Assembly: GCF_001421535.1 (NCBI RefSeq)
Contig: NZ_LMKN01000011.1
Location: 31,015 to 95,014 of the forward strand
Reading direction: 5' to 3'
Length of the DNA stretch: 64,000 nucleotides
Source: Sphingomonas sp. Leaf20
Lineage (GTDB): Bacteria; Pseudomonadota; Alphaproteobacteria; Sphingomonadales; Sphingomonadaceae
The position numbers were made by a program, and so were the translations under genes. Positions 36,867 through 45,698 of the stretch are shown here, piece by piece (position 1 is the stretch's first letter; each line of letters begins with the position of its first letter). Below the pieces are notes generated by a model. It had not been told where the DNA came from. It searched no databases and saw only the letters and a list, made by a program, of their open reading frames with translations.

Positions 36867-37544
36867 TTGAAGCTGCTCCTGATCGAAGACGATGCACAGA
36901 CTGCAGACTATGTTCGTCGCGGGCTGGTAGAGCTTGGCCACGTGTCCGATTACGCCGCTACCGGCATCGACGGCCTTACCGCCGCAATCGTTGGCCGATA
37001 TGACGCGATCATTCTTGACCGGAACCTGCCCGAGCTCGATGGACTGTCGGTGCTGAAGGCATTGCGTGCGAAAGGTGATCGGACGCCGGTACTGCTTCTA
37101 TCGGCACTCGGGCAGGTGGACGACAGGATCGCGGGCCTTCAGGCGGGCAGTGACGATTATTTGGCCAAGCCCTTCTCATTTGGCGAACTCGTTGCACGCC
37201 TGGAGGCGATAGTTCGTCGACTCAGCGACACCGACACGGCGCTAGGCACCCGCGAGACGGGTTCGTTGACGCTCGACTTGCTCGGCCGCACAGCCACACG
37301 CAACGGCAGGCGTATCGAACTGCTCAACAAGGAGTATCAGCTGCTTGACTATCTGACCCGCCATGCCGGGCAGGTGGTGACACGCACGATGCTGATCGAG
37401 GCGATCTGGGATTACAACTTCGATCCGGGGACGAACGTCGTCGACGTCCATGTCAGCCGGCTGCGCGCCAAGATCGACGGTTTGGATGACGTTCCGATGA
37501 TCCGAACCGTCCGCGGCTCGGGCTATCGGCTGGATGCCGTCTGA
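36867..37544 (+). CDS. OmpR/PhoB-family response regulator
   Basis: A 225-aa regulator: receiver with Asp51 in AIILDRNLPELDG and Lys in YLAKPFSF, then a winged-helix domain (LLNKEYQLLDYLTRHAGQVVTRTMLIEAIW to VRGSGYRLD). It starts with TTG. The kinase gene begins 3 bp after its stop, and the HtrA gene lies directly upstream, so the three may form one stress unit. Confidence 0.93.
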   Translation: MKLLLIEDDAQTADYVRRGLVELGHVSDYAATGIDGLTAAIVGRYDAIILDRNLPELDGLSVLKALRAKGDRTPVLLLSALGQVDDRIAGLQAGSDDYLAKPFSFGELVARLEAIVRRLSDTDTALGTRETGSLTLDLLGRTATRNGRRIELLNKEYQLLDYLTRHAGQVVTRTMLIEAIWDYNFDPGTNVVDVHVSRLRAKIDGLDDVPMIRTVRGSGYRLDAV

Positions 37545-37546
37545 CG

Positions 37547-38896
37547 ATGCGCTGGCCCTCGACAGCCGCGCTGCGGGGTGCACTCTGGATCACGCTGATT
37601 GCGCTGATCGCGACGGGGATCGCCCTGAGCGTGCAATATGTCCAGACGGTACGCCTGCTCGACGACCGCGCGCAGGCAGTGGTCGACGACGAAGCGGCAG
37701 GGCTTATTGAGCGGTATCAGAGCGAGGGGCCATTTGCCGTCGCACAGTCCGTGTCCCGTGCGGTCGCGCGCCCGCGCGTTACAGACTTCATCTATCTCAT
37801 GACCGACGCTTCGGGCCAGCCGGTCGCGGGAAACCTGGCAAAATGGCCCAGTGAAATCGACCGTACTGGGTATCGTACGTTCGATACGCAGGTCGCGACG
37901 ACGCGGGGCACGGTCATCGAGCGACAGGTCGCCGCGCGGACGGTGCTTCTCGGCAACGACTATCGACTGCTCGTCGGCAGTCTCTCGGATGATCGACGCC
38001 TGCTGCGCGATCGCTATATTTCCGCACTTGCCTGGTCGCTGATGGCTACCGGAGTGATCGGCCTGCTCTTCGGCTTCTGGTACAGTCGGCGCGGGCTCGC
38101 CTTCCTCGATGCGGCCAGCACCGCCGGCGACCGGTTTCGCGCCGGGCATCTGGACGAGCGTTTGCCCGTGGCAGGGCGGGGCGATGAATATGACCGCCTG
38201 GCAGCGACTCTGAACCATAGTTTCGCGGAGATCGAACGCCTCGTGGATTCGCTGCGAACCGCGACCGATGCGCTTGCTCATGATCTGAAGACGCCGCTGA
38301 CGCGGATCCGGTCGCGGCTCGAACTTGCGGCCCTTGGCGGGGATCAAAATAATGCGACGTCGGATATGCGCGGAGATCTCGATGCCTTGCTCCGGACGAT
38401 CGACGACACGCTACGACTGGCTAGAGCAGAAACGACGATGGCCAAGGAGTTTGTTCCCGTTGATTTGGCGGCAATCGTCGGCGAGGCCGTTGAACTGTTC
38501 GAACCCGTAGCAGAAGATAGGGGCCTCCTATTGAGTGCCGAAGTATCGCCGGCAATAGTCAGTGGTGTGCGATCGCTTCTTGGACAACTCGTCACGAACG
38601 TGATCGACAATGCGATCAAATATACGCCCCCAGGTGGTCTCGTGTCAGTCAGTCTCGACCACCGTCGTGACGGGCTGTGGTTGATCGTGTCCGACACTGG
38701 GCCGGGGATAAACCCGGATCAACGCGAGCATGCGTTGTCCCGGTTTGTCAGGCTCGACGCTAGTCGTAGTTCTGAAGGCAGTGGCCTTGGACTTAATATC
38801 GCGCTCGTTTCCGCAAGGGTTCACGGCGCCCGCCTTGCTTTAGCCGACAACACCCCGGGATTAAGAGTAGAAGTTCACTTCCCGAACGCAATGTGA
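37547..38896 (+). CDS. sensor histidine kinase (EnvZ/CpxA-like layout)
   Basis: A 449-aa kinase. Transmembrane helix about 12-30, periplasmic sensor to about 155, second helix 160-180, HAMP, then His245 in DALAHDLKTPLTRIRSRLE. ATPase motifs are NVIDNAIKYTPPGG, SDTGPGI and GSGLGLNI. It is the cognate partner of the regulator just upstream. The periplasmic loop and the HtrA neighbour make an envelope signal likely. Confidence 0.93.
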   Translation: MRWPSTAALRGALWITLIALIATGIALSVQYVQTVRLLDDRAQAVVDDEAAGLIERYQSEGPFAVAQSVSRAVARPRVTDFIYLMTDASGQPVAGNLAKWPSEIDRTGYRTFDTQVATTRGTVIERQVAARTVLLGNDYRLLVGSLSDDRRLLRDRYISALAWSLMATGVIGLLFGFWYSRRGLAFLDAASTAGDRFRAGHLDERLPVAGRGDEYDRLAATLNHSFAEIERLVDSLRTATDALAHDLKTPLTRIRSRLELAALGGDQNNATSDMRGDLDALLRTIDDTLRLARAETTMAKEFVPVDLAAIVGEAVELFEPVAEDRGLLLSAEVSPAIVSGVRSLLGQLVTNVIDNAIKYTPPGGLVSVSLDHRRDGLWLIVSDTGPGINPDQREHALSRFVRLDASRSSEGSGLGLNIALVSARVHGARLALADNTPGLRVEVHFPNAM

Positions 38897-39044
38897 GGTC
38901 GTGTGACTGTAGGGCCGCTAAGCCACTGCATAATTGCATGATTGCCCCTGGAACGGCACATACATTAATTAAATAGGCTTTTGGGATAGAAGGTCCGAGC
39001 TTTCTGCGGCTGTCTCGAAATCAGCTTAAAAACGGCGAAAACGG

Positions 39045-39074
39045 AAAAGGGCGCCCAATGTTACTTGGACGCCC
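39045..39074 (-). terminator. intrinsic terminator of the 39122 lipoprotein gene
   Basis: On the minus strand: GGGCGTCCAA, 6-base loop, TTGGGCGCCC, then TTTTCC. One mispair in ten. Confidence 0.7.
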
Positions 39075-39121
39075 CTCCAGAGCGAGCTGTGCTTGGGAGC
39101 GGCTCGTCCTGTCTCACAAAA

Positions 39122-39391
39122 TTACATGCCGTTCGACAGGTTGGTGTCGGGGTCATTCGTTCGCATGTCTTCAGCCTGGTTTTGACCGGTTGCACGAACG
39201 GCATCGGCCTTGTTCTCCAGGCGATCCTCAACGGCTTCGTTATCGATCCGGTCGGCAGCATCCTCGAGATTATCCGCAACCGCTTCGGTGTTGGATTCGA
39301 TCTTGTCCGCGGCCTGTTCGCGTGGGCTGGAATTGCACGCCGAAAGAGAAGCGAGCCCTGCTGCAATCGCGATTACGAATGTCTTTTTCAT
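39122..39391 (-). CDS. small lipoprotein with charged coiled-coil-like repeat
   Basis: An 89-aa protein. MKKTFVIAIAAGLASLSAC ends in a lipobox (LSAC), and the mature part is an Asp/Glu/Asn/Ala-rich helix (IESNTEAVADNLEDAADRI). AGGGGA precedes the ATG. An upstream in-frame ATG at 39475 would hide the signal and is rejected. Similar small lipoproteins are common in sphingomonads; function unknown. Confidence 0.75.
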   Translation of the reverse strand: MKKTFVIAIAAGLASLSACNSSPREQAADKIESNTEAVADNLEDAADRIDNEAVEDRLENKADAVRATGQNQAEDMRTNDPDTNLSNGM

Positions 39392-39482
39392 TTTATTATC
39401 CCCTGTTTTTGACCGCGTGTTCTTGTGGCGTAATCGCTGACACGTGGCTTTGTTCCTGTTCATCAGGCACTTCACCTCGTCA

Positions 39483-40496
39483 TCATGACGCCAGCAGCTT
39501 GGCGATCCAACGGCTGCGATCGAACTGCCCGCAGATCATCACGATCGCAGCGGTCAGCGGCACCGCGATCAGTGCTCCGGCGATGCCCCATACCCAGCTC
39601 CAGAACGTCATCGCGACGATGATCGCCAGCGGCGACAGCGACAGCTGCTTGCCCTGCAGGATCGGGTAGACGACGTTGCTGATCGTCATCTGCAGAACAA
39701 CGAACCCTGCGAACACCAGCAACGGCATCTGCCACCCGCCAAACTGGATGAACGCGAAGAGCACAGGCGGGACGATGCCGACGATGTTGCCGATGACGGG
39801 GACGAAGTTGAGCAGGAAGTTCAGGATACCCCAGACCAGCACCAGCTCGAGCCCCGTCATCCATGACCATAAAGACGATGCGACGCCGGTCAGGATGCTG
39901 GTCGCAAGCGTGGTGCCGAGATAGCGGCGGATCTGACCGGAAATCTCCTCGCCGACTTCGAGCATGTCGCGTCGCGCACCGCCCTCGAACATCTCGTACA
40001 GCTTGCGCCGAAGCCGTGGCACTTCAGGCATGCCGAGCATCACCACGATCCCGATGAAGCCGACATAGGTCACGAACGCGTAGACGCCGCTCGCCAGCAT
40101 CTGGACCAGCACCGTGATCCGCTGCCGGTTGATCGTCCCGGCGATCGGCACGCCGCGATCCGCCGCCCAAGTGGCGAGGTGGTTATAACCGCGCTCGAGA
40201 CCTGCCCATTGCGACGCAACCGCGCCGATCAGCTGACCGACCGACAGGTACACCGCCGCGGCGAACGCGCCGAGGATCGTGACCAGCGACAGGAGGGTCA
40301 GCGTATAGGCGATCCAGGAGGGCATGAACCGCGCCAGCCAGCGTTTTAGCGGCCAAAGCGCGGCGACGATGATCGCGGCAAAGGCGATCGGCATGATGAC
40401 AGCAAAGCCGATGCGCAGCGCGGCAATCAGTAGGATCGCGGTGATGATGCCGAGCAGGCGGTTTCGATAGCGGTCCTGCACGGGGATGTCGGTCAT
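39483..40496 (-). CDS. AI-2E/PerM-family transporter
   Basis: A 337-aa protein of the autoinducer-2-exporter family. It has eight predicted helices, the family segment TGLELVLVWGILNFLLNFVPVIGNIVGIVPPVLFAF and the terminal GIAGALIAVPLTAAI. Family members also include Na+/H+ antiporters, so AI-2 export is not certain. The start at 40496 overlaps the stop of the YihY gene (ATGA), so the two are co-translated. Confidence 0.88.
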   Translation of the reverse strand: MTDIPVQDRYRNRLLGIITAILLIAALRIGFAVIMPIAFAAIIVAALWPLKRWLARFMPSWIAYTLTLLSLVTILGAFAAAVYLSVGQLIGAVASQWAGLERGYNHLATWAADRGVPIAGTINRQRITVLVQMLASGVYAFVTYVGFIGIVVMLGMPEVPRLRRKLYEMFEGGARRDMLEVGEEISGQIRRYLGTTLATSILTGVASSLWSWMTGLELVLVWGILNFLLNFVPVIGNIVGIVPPVLFAFIQFGGWQMPLLVFAGFVVLQMTISNVVYPILQGKQLSLSPLAIIVAMTFWSWVWGIAGALIAVPLTAAIVMICGQFDRSRWIAKLLAS

Positions 40497-41449
40497 TCGG
40501 CACGTTCCTTTATGTGTTCGCCGGCATGGCGCAGGGCTTCGGCATTTAGCCGCGCGCCAAGCAGGAGGGCCCAGGCCGACACCATCAGCCAGAGCATCAG
40601 CACCACGACCGCGGACAGCGAGCCATAGGTGTCGTCGAAGCGCGCGAACTGCGCGACATAGGCGCGAAACATCATCGTCGCGGTCAGCCACAGGGCGACG
40701 CCAGCGATCGTGCCGGGCAGGGCGCTGCGCCACGGGATCGCCTCCGACGCCGGGGCGTAGCGATAGAGGACGATAAGGCCGCCACCCGCACCGACGGTCA
40801 ATGAGCCGAACAGCGTGATCGCCGACGCCAGCCGGGCACCCGGCAGCCCGTCGGGAACATAGCTCTGCAGGAACGTGAGGACCGACAGCGATACGAGCGC
40901 CGTTAGCACGAGCGCGGCGCATCCCAGTACCACAACCGTCGACACCAGTTGACGGCGCAGACCCCTTCGTTCGCGTTCGATCAGATAGGCGAGATTGATC
41001 CCGTGGAGCAGCGACCGTCCCGCACGACGCGCGCTGAACAGTGCGATGCCGAGCGACACAATCAGGGTAACGATTCCACCGCGACCGCTGGCAAGCCCGC
41101 GGTTCAGGTTCGCGGCTACCAAATGCTGCGCACTGACCGGCAGGATGGCGACAATCTTGTACATATTGTCGGCGACCGCGGTTGGTGGAACCACCATGCC
41201 GTAAACGCCCGCAATGACGCCCGCTAGCGGGATCATCGCTAGAAAAGCGGCAAAAGCAATCGAACTCGCCGCGATGCCGAAATCGTCACGGAACGCGCTA
41301 CGGACCGTTCGGGCCGATAACACAGCCCACAACCCGATCCGACCAAACGCTTGGGTAGACATCTTGAAGCGCAGCAGACGAACACGGGCACGAAGGGCTT
41401 GGCCACCCTTCCAGTCCGTGGCCATCATGGGTCGGTATTTCCCGTCCAC
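40493..41449 (-). CDS. YihY/BrkB-family membrane protein
   Basis: A 318-aa inner-membrane protein with six helices. Family marks: FGIAASSIAFAAFLAMIPL, LIVSLGIALFSARRAGRSLLHGINLAY and the terminal YGSLSAVVVLMLWLMVSAWALLLGARLNAE. Once called ribonuclease BN in error; the true role is not known. A start at 41362 (MSTQAFGRIG) is possible. It is first gene of a two-gene operon with the AI-2E transporter. Confidence 0.88.
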   Translation of the reverse strand: MDGKYRPMMATDWKGGQALRARVRLLRFKMSTQAFGRIGLWAVLSARTVRSAFRDDFGIAASSIAFAAFLAMIPLAGVIAGVYGMVVPPTAVADNMYKIVAILPVSAQHLVAANLNRGLASGRGGIVTLIVSLGIALFSARRAGRSLLHGINLAYLIERERRGLRRQLVSTVVVLGCAALVLTALVSLSVLTFLQSYVPDGLPGARLASAITLFGSLTVGAGGGLIVLYRYAPASEAIPWRSALPGTIAGVALWLTATMMFRAYVAQFARFDDTYGSLSAVVVLMLWLMVSAWALLLGARLNAEALRHAGEHIKERAE

Positions 41450-42299
41450 GGATCAGCCGTGAAGCCGCGACAGGAAAGATCGATCACGGTCAGCTCCACG
41501 TTGTTCCGGTATACCGTTCGAGATGGGGATGGGGTTCCGCGCAATCGTCCGCATCGTCGATCACCTACCGCAGTCCAGCTGTGAGGATGGCCACGGTCGT
41601 TCGCGGGGTGCGAAGAGCGCCCTTCAGCCAGCGGTTGCACGTCGGAAGGCAGCGTTCGCAGATCATCCCGCGGTTGATGGGCCGAAGGGGTGGTCGATGC
41701 GTCGCCCAGTCGCGTATCCCGTGACTGGCATGTGGTCGGCGCACCTGGAAGCGGAGATCAGACAACGAGTCTGCCTCTTTCAGTCACGGCCCCGGGGAGG
41801 GGACCGAGACGGATAAACAGACTGCGCCCTGAAAGCGATCGGCCGGCATGTCTATTGCAGTAAAGACAGGTTGCCGACGATGGCTACAGACATGAATGAA
41901 TGGCCGAAGTTGGGGAGGCGAAGCTACCAGCTGAATGTCTGCATTTGGGTCTCACTGCGGGAGGGGGCCAGGTGAGTAGCTGCCAAAAGGCCAGACCGCC
42001 TCGTCGATGCTCTCGGGAAAGGTGATGGGCCGGTGGCGTGCTGCCGACCACCACCTGCTCGACCAACTGCAGATGCGGCTGGCCGATCGATCATCAGGCA
42101 ACGCATCGTCAGTCTGCTGTGAGGCTGACTCACGGTGAGCAACACGGCAAGCACCGAGATAACTTAGGGGCAGCGTAGCGTGGGGGCCGACCGAAATGAA
42201 CGGCCTTTCCGCTCATTAATTGCGAGCCGACCTGCCGCCGACCGCGCGTCGTGCTCGACTCTCAAGGACAGCGCGGAGACGCCGAGGGGAACTGCCGAA
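41450..42299. other. 850-bp gene-free stretch before the Mrr-like gene
   Basis: No supported gene. It carries one copy of the CCGAAGTTGGG repeat (41898-41955). Near 41516-41550 a short segment looks like part of a 5S rRNA read backwards, but no 5S gene is there. Confidence 0.5.
41898..41955 (+). repeat. CCGAAGTTGGG intergenic repeat, copy 1
   Basis: GAATGGCCGAAGTTGGGGAG ... CTGAATGTCTGCATTTGGGTC. It aligns without gaps over 48 bases with 59417-59479. Confidence 0.65.
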
Positions 42300-44012
42300 A
42301 TGACCGACATCACATTGCATTCGCCGAACCTAGATAAGCTCGAAATCGGCAATCTCAGCGCCAAGTTTAGCGCGCGCGGCGACCGGATCCTGCGTTACTA
42401 TATCGACATACGGCACAAGACGATGAACCTGCACCGCGAGCTTGGTGCGCCGGAGCTGTTCATTCTTCAGAGCAAAGTTGACGCCCTGTTAGCCGACTGG
42501 GACGAGAAGCTGGTCGCGTTCGAGACGAAAAGGCTTTTCCAGACCGGCAAGGGCGCGGCCGACGACATGACCGCCGATGCCATCCGCGACCAGGAACGCA
42601 TAAGCCGCATCCTCGCTCACACACTGACCATCGATGACGCCATTGACTGGGAGACGCTGAAGGACCGCAGCCAATACCCGATGCCGTCCCGCTTCCCGGA
42701 ACCGCAGCCTACCACAGTACCCCGCCCGGAACCCGCCTACGAGGCGTTGCAGATCGGCCTGCTTGATCGGTTGCTCGGCAAGCGCCGCCATCTCGAGGGG
42801 CAGGCCGAGACGCGCAACGCCCGCGCCGGCGAGGAGTGGCGGCGGTCGGAAATGGAGCGCGAGGCGCTGCACGCGGTCGCGATGACGAACTGGGAAGCGC
42901 GGGAGGCCGCTTTCTGGGCCGAGCACCATGGCGCCAAGGCCGAGCACCTGTCCGCGCAGGCCGCTTCCCACTCCAAGGTCGACGCGCTGCGCGACGCGGT
43001 CGCCGACCGCGATCCCGATGCTGTCATCGAACACGCATCGCTGGTGTTGGAGAACTCGGACTACGGTGGCCTGTTCGAGAAGTCCTATGAGGTTCAATAT
43101 CGGCCGGACGACCGCCTGCTGCTGCTGGCCTACGACCTTCCCGCCCCAGACCGGCTGCCGCAAACGAAGTCGGTTAAATTCGTGAAGGCCACCGGCGAGC
43201 TGGTCGAGACGAAGATCGCCGAGCGCGACCGCAAGGCCAACTTCGACAGCGCCTGCCACCAGATATGCCTCAGAACCATCCACGAGCTCTTCGAGGCCGA
43301 CGTCGACGGCAATGTCGATGCGGTTCTTTTCAACGGCATGGTCGAGTCCGTGGATCCGGCCACCGGGCTCCAGCGGCGATCATGCATCCTGTCGGTCCTC
43401 GCCAAGCGCGACGAATTCTGCCGCATCGACCTCGCCCGCGTCGATCCCAAGGCGTGCTTCAAGGCGCTCAAGGGCGTCTCTGCCGCCAGCCTCTCCGCGC
43501 TCGCGCCCGTCCCACCTGTCATTGAGATGGACCGCGAGGACCGCCGCTTCATCGAAGCCCGCGAGGTCGGCTCCACCCTCAGCCAGGGGACCAATCTCGC
43601 CTCCATATCGTGGGATGACTTCGAGCACCTCGTCCGCGAGCTGTTCGAGAAGGAATTTCTGAGCCGCGGCGGCGAGGTGAAGGTCACCCAGTCCTCCAGC
43701 GACGGCGGCGTCGACGCCATCGCCTTCGACCCCGACCCGATCAGCGGCGGCAAGATCGTCATCCAGGCCAAGCGCTACACCCGCACGGTTGGCGTCGCCG
43801 CGGTCCGCGACCTCTACGGCACGGTGATGAACGAGGGCGCGTCGCGCGGCATCTTGGTCACCACCTCCGATTATGGCCCCGACGCCTACCGCTTCGCCAG
43901 CGACAAGCCGCTGGCACTGCTTAACGGCGCTAACCTGCTGCACCTGCTTGAGAAGCACGGCTATCAGGCCAGCATCGACGTTGCCGGCGCACGCGCCGCG
44001 CGGTTTCAATGA
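42300..44012 (+). CDS. Mrr-fold restriction-endonuclease-like protein with long N-terminal region
   Basis: About 570 aa. The last 135 residues are an Mrr-type nuclease domain: SWDDFEHLVRELFEKEF, Asp472 in DGGVDAIA, Gln489-Ala-Lys491 in IVIQAKRY, then a helix with RDLYGTV. The first 430 residues are helical and charged with no domain I recognise. The start at 42300 has GAGGGG before it. It stands alone with no methylase, consistent with a modification-dependent (type IV) or abortive defence nuclease. High GC third positions and the repeat-filled, gene-free flanks suggest acquisition. Confidence 0.8.
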   Translation: MTDITLHSPNLDKLEIGNLSAKFSARGDRILRYYIDIRHKTMNLHRELGAPELFILQSKVDALLADWDEKLVAFETKRLFQTGKGAADDMTADAIRDQERISRILAHTLTIDDAIDWETLKDRSQYPMPSRFPEPQPTTVPRPEPAYEALQIGLLDRLLGKRRHLEGQAETRNARAGEEWRRSEMEREALHAVAMTNWEAREAAFWAEHHGAKAEHLSAQAASHSKVDALRDAVADRDPDAVIEHASLVLENSDYGGLFEKSYEVQYRPDDRLLLLAYDLPAPDRLPQTKSVKFVKATGELVETKIAERDRKANFDSACHQICLRTIHELFEADVDGNVDAVLFNGMVESVDPATGLQRRSCILSVLAKRDEFCRIDLARVDPKACFKALKGVSAASLSALAPVPPVIEMDREDRRFIEAREVGSTLSQGTNLASISWDDFEHLVRELFEKEFLSRGGEVKVTQSSSDGGVDAIAFDPDPISGGKIVIQAKRYTRTVGVAAVRDLYGTVMNEGASRGILVTTSDYGPDAYRFASDKPLALLNGANLLHLLEKHGYQASIDVAGARAARFQ

Positions 44013-44499
44013 GGTAGCCGGCCGATGGGCGCGGCGAAGGACGACCGATCACACCAGCACCATGCCTGAACACTTCAACGGCGGTCCTTCACAAACCAGC
44101 TGTGAAGCAACGTGGGTCCTGCTTCAGCCGATGAACGAACGGCCGTCGCTGGGAGACGAAAAATGCGGCTTGAGTGTCGTCTTGTGGGTCAAAACGAAGC
44201 TTCGATACTAACGTATCGGCAACAAGGTTCTCAAACGCTTTGAAAAGCTCATTCTACTCTAAAATGAAGATAGCGATAGACCAAAGCCGGCGGGGAAGCA
44301 GATAAGTAAAGATAGGGGGACAATTTAGGCGCAGTGGTTGCGAAATATTCATGATATGGTGAAGCTGGGACGAAAGATTGCGTTCAAAGTCAATGATATT
44401 AGAACTAGCGGCACTTCCGCATCTTGCGTTGTCGATAGCGTTCGCTCGTTGCCGCTCACAAAACAGAATGATTCTGCCCCACGGAAACCACGAATCCTT
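44013..44499. other. 487-bp intergenic stretch
   Basis: No gene supported; the visible frames are antisense to the thiolase gene or unsupported. The middle (44220-44330) is AT-richer than its surroundings. Confidence 0.5.
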
Positions 44500-45678
44500 T
44501 CAACCGCGTTCGACGATCATCGCTATACCCTGCCCCCCGCCTATGCACATTGTCACGAGAGCGTAGCGGCCGCCGTTGCGGGCAAGTTCGTAGAGAGCCT
44601 TCACCGTCAGGATAGCCCCCGTCGCACCGACCGGATGGCCGAGCGATATACCCGATCCGTTCGGATTCACCTTGTCGGGGTCGAACCCAAGCGTTCGCGA
44701 TACCGCACAGGCCTGTGCGGCAAAGGCTTCGTTGGACTCGATCACGTCGATCTGGTGAAGCGTCAGACCAGCGCGTTCGAGTGCAATCGGTACCGCCTGA
44801 ATAGGCCCCAACCCCATGTGGCTGGGCGCAACGCCGGCATGACCCCAACCGAGAATCTTGCCGAGCGGCGTCAGGCCGCGCGCCTCCACCGCAGATGCCG
44901 ACGCTAAAATCACGGCTGCGGCACCGTCGTTGATCCCCGACGCGTTGCCTGCCGTCACCGTGCCGGCCTTCTGAAAGGCAGGGCGTAAACTCGCCATCGA
45001 GTCGGCATTCGCGTCGCCGCGGACGTGTTCGTCGACCGCGAATTCGCGTGTGCCGCGACCTTGTTTGACGGTGATCGGCAGGATCTGGTCGTCGAACCGT
45101 CCTTCGGATTGCGCCTGCGCCGCCCGCCGGTGGCTCTCGACCGCGGCGGCATCCTGATCGACCCGCGAGACGTCGTGATCGCGCGCGATGTTTTCCGCAG
45201 TGATGCCCATGTGATAGCCGTCGATCGGATCGCTCAGGACCGCGATCATCGCATCAACCATCTGCACGTCGCCCATCTTCTGGCCGAACCGAACCGCGGG
45301 CACGTGGTGAGGCGACCGGCTCATTACCTCTGCACCGCCGGCTGCCGCGATCTCGACCTCGTCGAGTGCGATCATCTGCGCGGCCGAGATGATCGCTTGT
45401 AGGCCCGATCCGCATAGCCGGTTGAGTGTCAGGGCAGGGGCGCGGTCGGGAACCCCAGCCTTGAGCGCCGCGACCCGCGCCAGATACGCGTCTTGCGGTA
45501 TCGTCTGGATCACCTGACCCATCACGACATGCTCGATATCGTTCGGCGTCAACCCGGCTCGCCGCACTGCTTCGGCGAGGACGCTCGCGCCCAGGTCCGC
45601 GGGCGCGTGATCCTTCAGGCTGCCCCCGAAATCACCGATCGCGGTCCGTACGCCCGACACGATATACACTGGCTTCAC
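44500..45678 (-). CDS. thiolase (acetyl-CoA acetyltransferase type)
   Basis: About 392 aa. Catalytic set complete: Cys89 in NRLCGSGLQAI, His348 in GHPVGATG and Cys378 in CIGGGQG. It should cleave a 3-ketoacyl-CoA at the end of the beta-oxidation route encoded upstream. I prefer the GTG at 45678 (GGAGAG 6 bases before); a TTG at 45702 overlapping the receptor stop is the alternative. It is last in the catabolic cluster. Confidence 0.92.
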   Translation of the reverse strand: MKPVYIVSGVRTAIGDFGGSLKDHAPADLGASVLAEAVRRAGLTPNDIEHVVMGQVIQTIPQDAYLARVAALKAGVPDRAPALTLNRLCGSGLQAIISAAQMIALDEVEIAAAGGAEVMSRSPHHVPAVRFGQKMGDVQMVDAMIAVLSDPIDGYHMGITAENIARDHDVSRVDQDAAAVESHRRAAQAQSEGRFDDQILPITVKQGRGTREFAVDEHVRGDANADSMASLRPAFQKAGTVTAGNASGINDGAAAVILASASAVEARGLTPLGKILGWGHAGVAPSHMGLGPIQAVPIALERAGLTLHQIDVIESNEAFAAQACAVSRTLGFDPDKVNPNGSGISLGHPVGATGAILTVKALYELARNGGRYALVTMCIGGGQGIAMIVERG

Positions 45679-45698
45679 GCTCGACTCTCCGACGTTGT

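Noticed and set aside
39392..39480. EcfG-type (GGAAC-N16-CGTT) promoter before the lipoprotein gene
   Set aside because: GGAAC is present, but the -10 element reads GATT instead of CGTT; not strong enough to call.
41501..41560. Segment resembling the reverse of a 5S rRNA (GTTCGAGATGGGGATGGGGT)
   Set aside because: Only about 20 bases resemble 5S; the rest of the 120-base gene, its pairing and any neighbouring rRNA are absent.
44338..44907. 189-codon plus-strand frame
   Set aside because: Most of it is antisense to the thiolase gene; the first part has no support.
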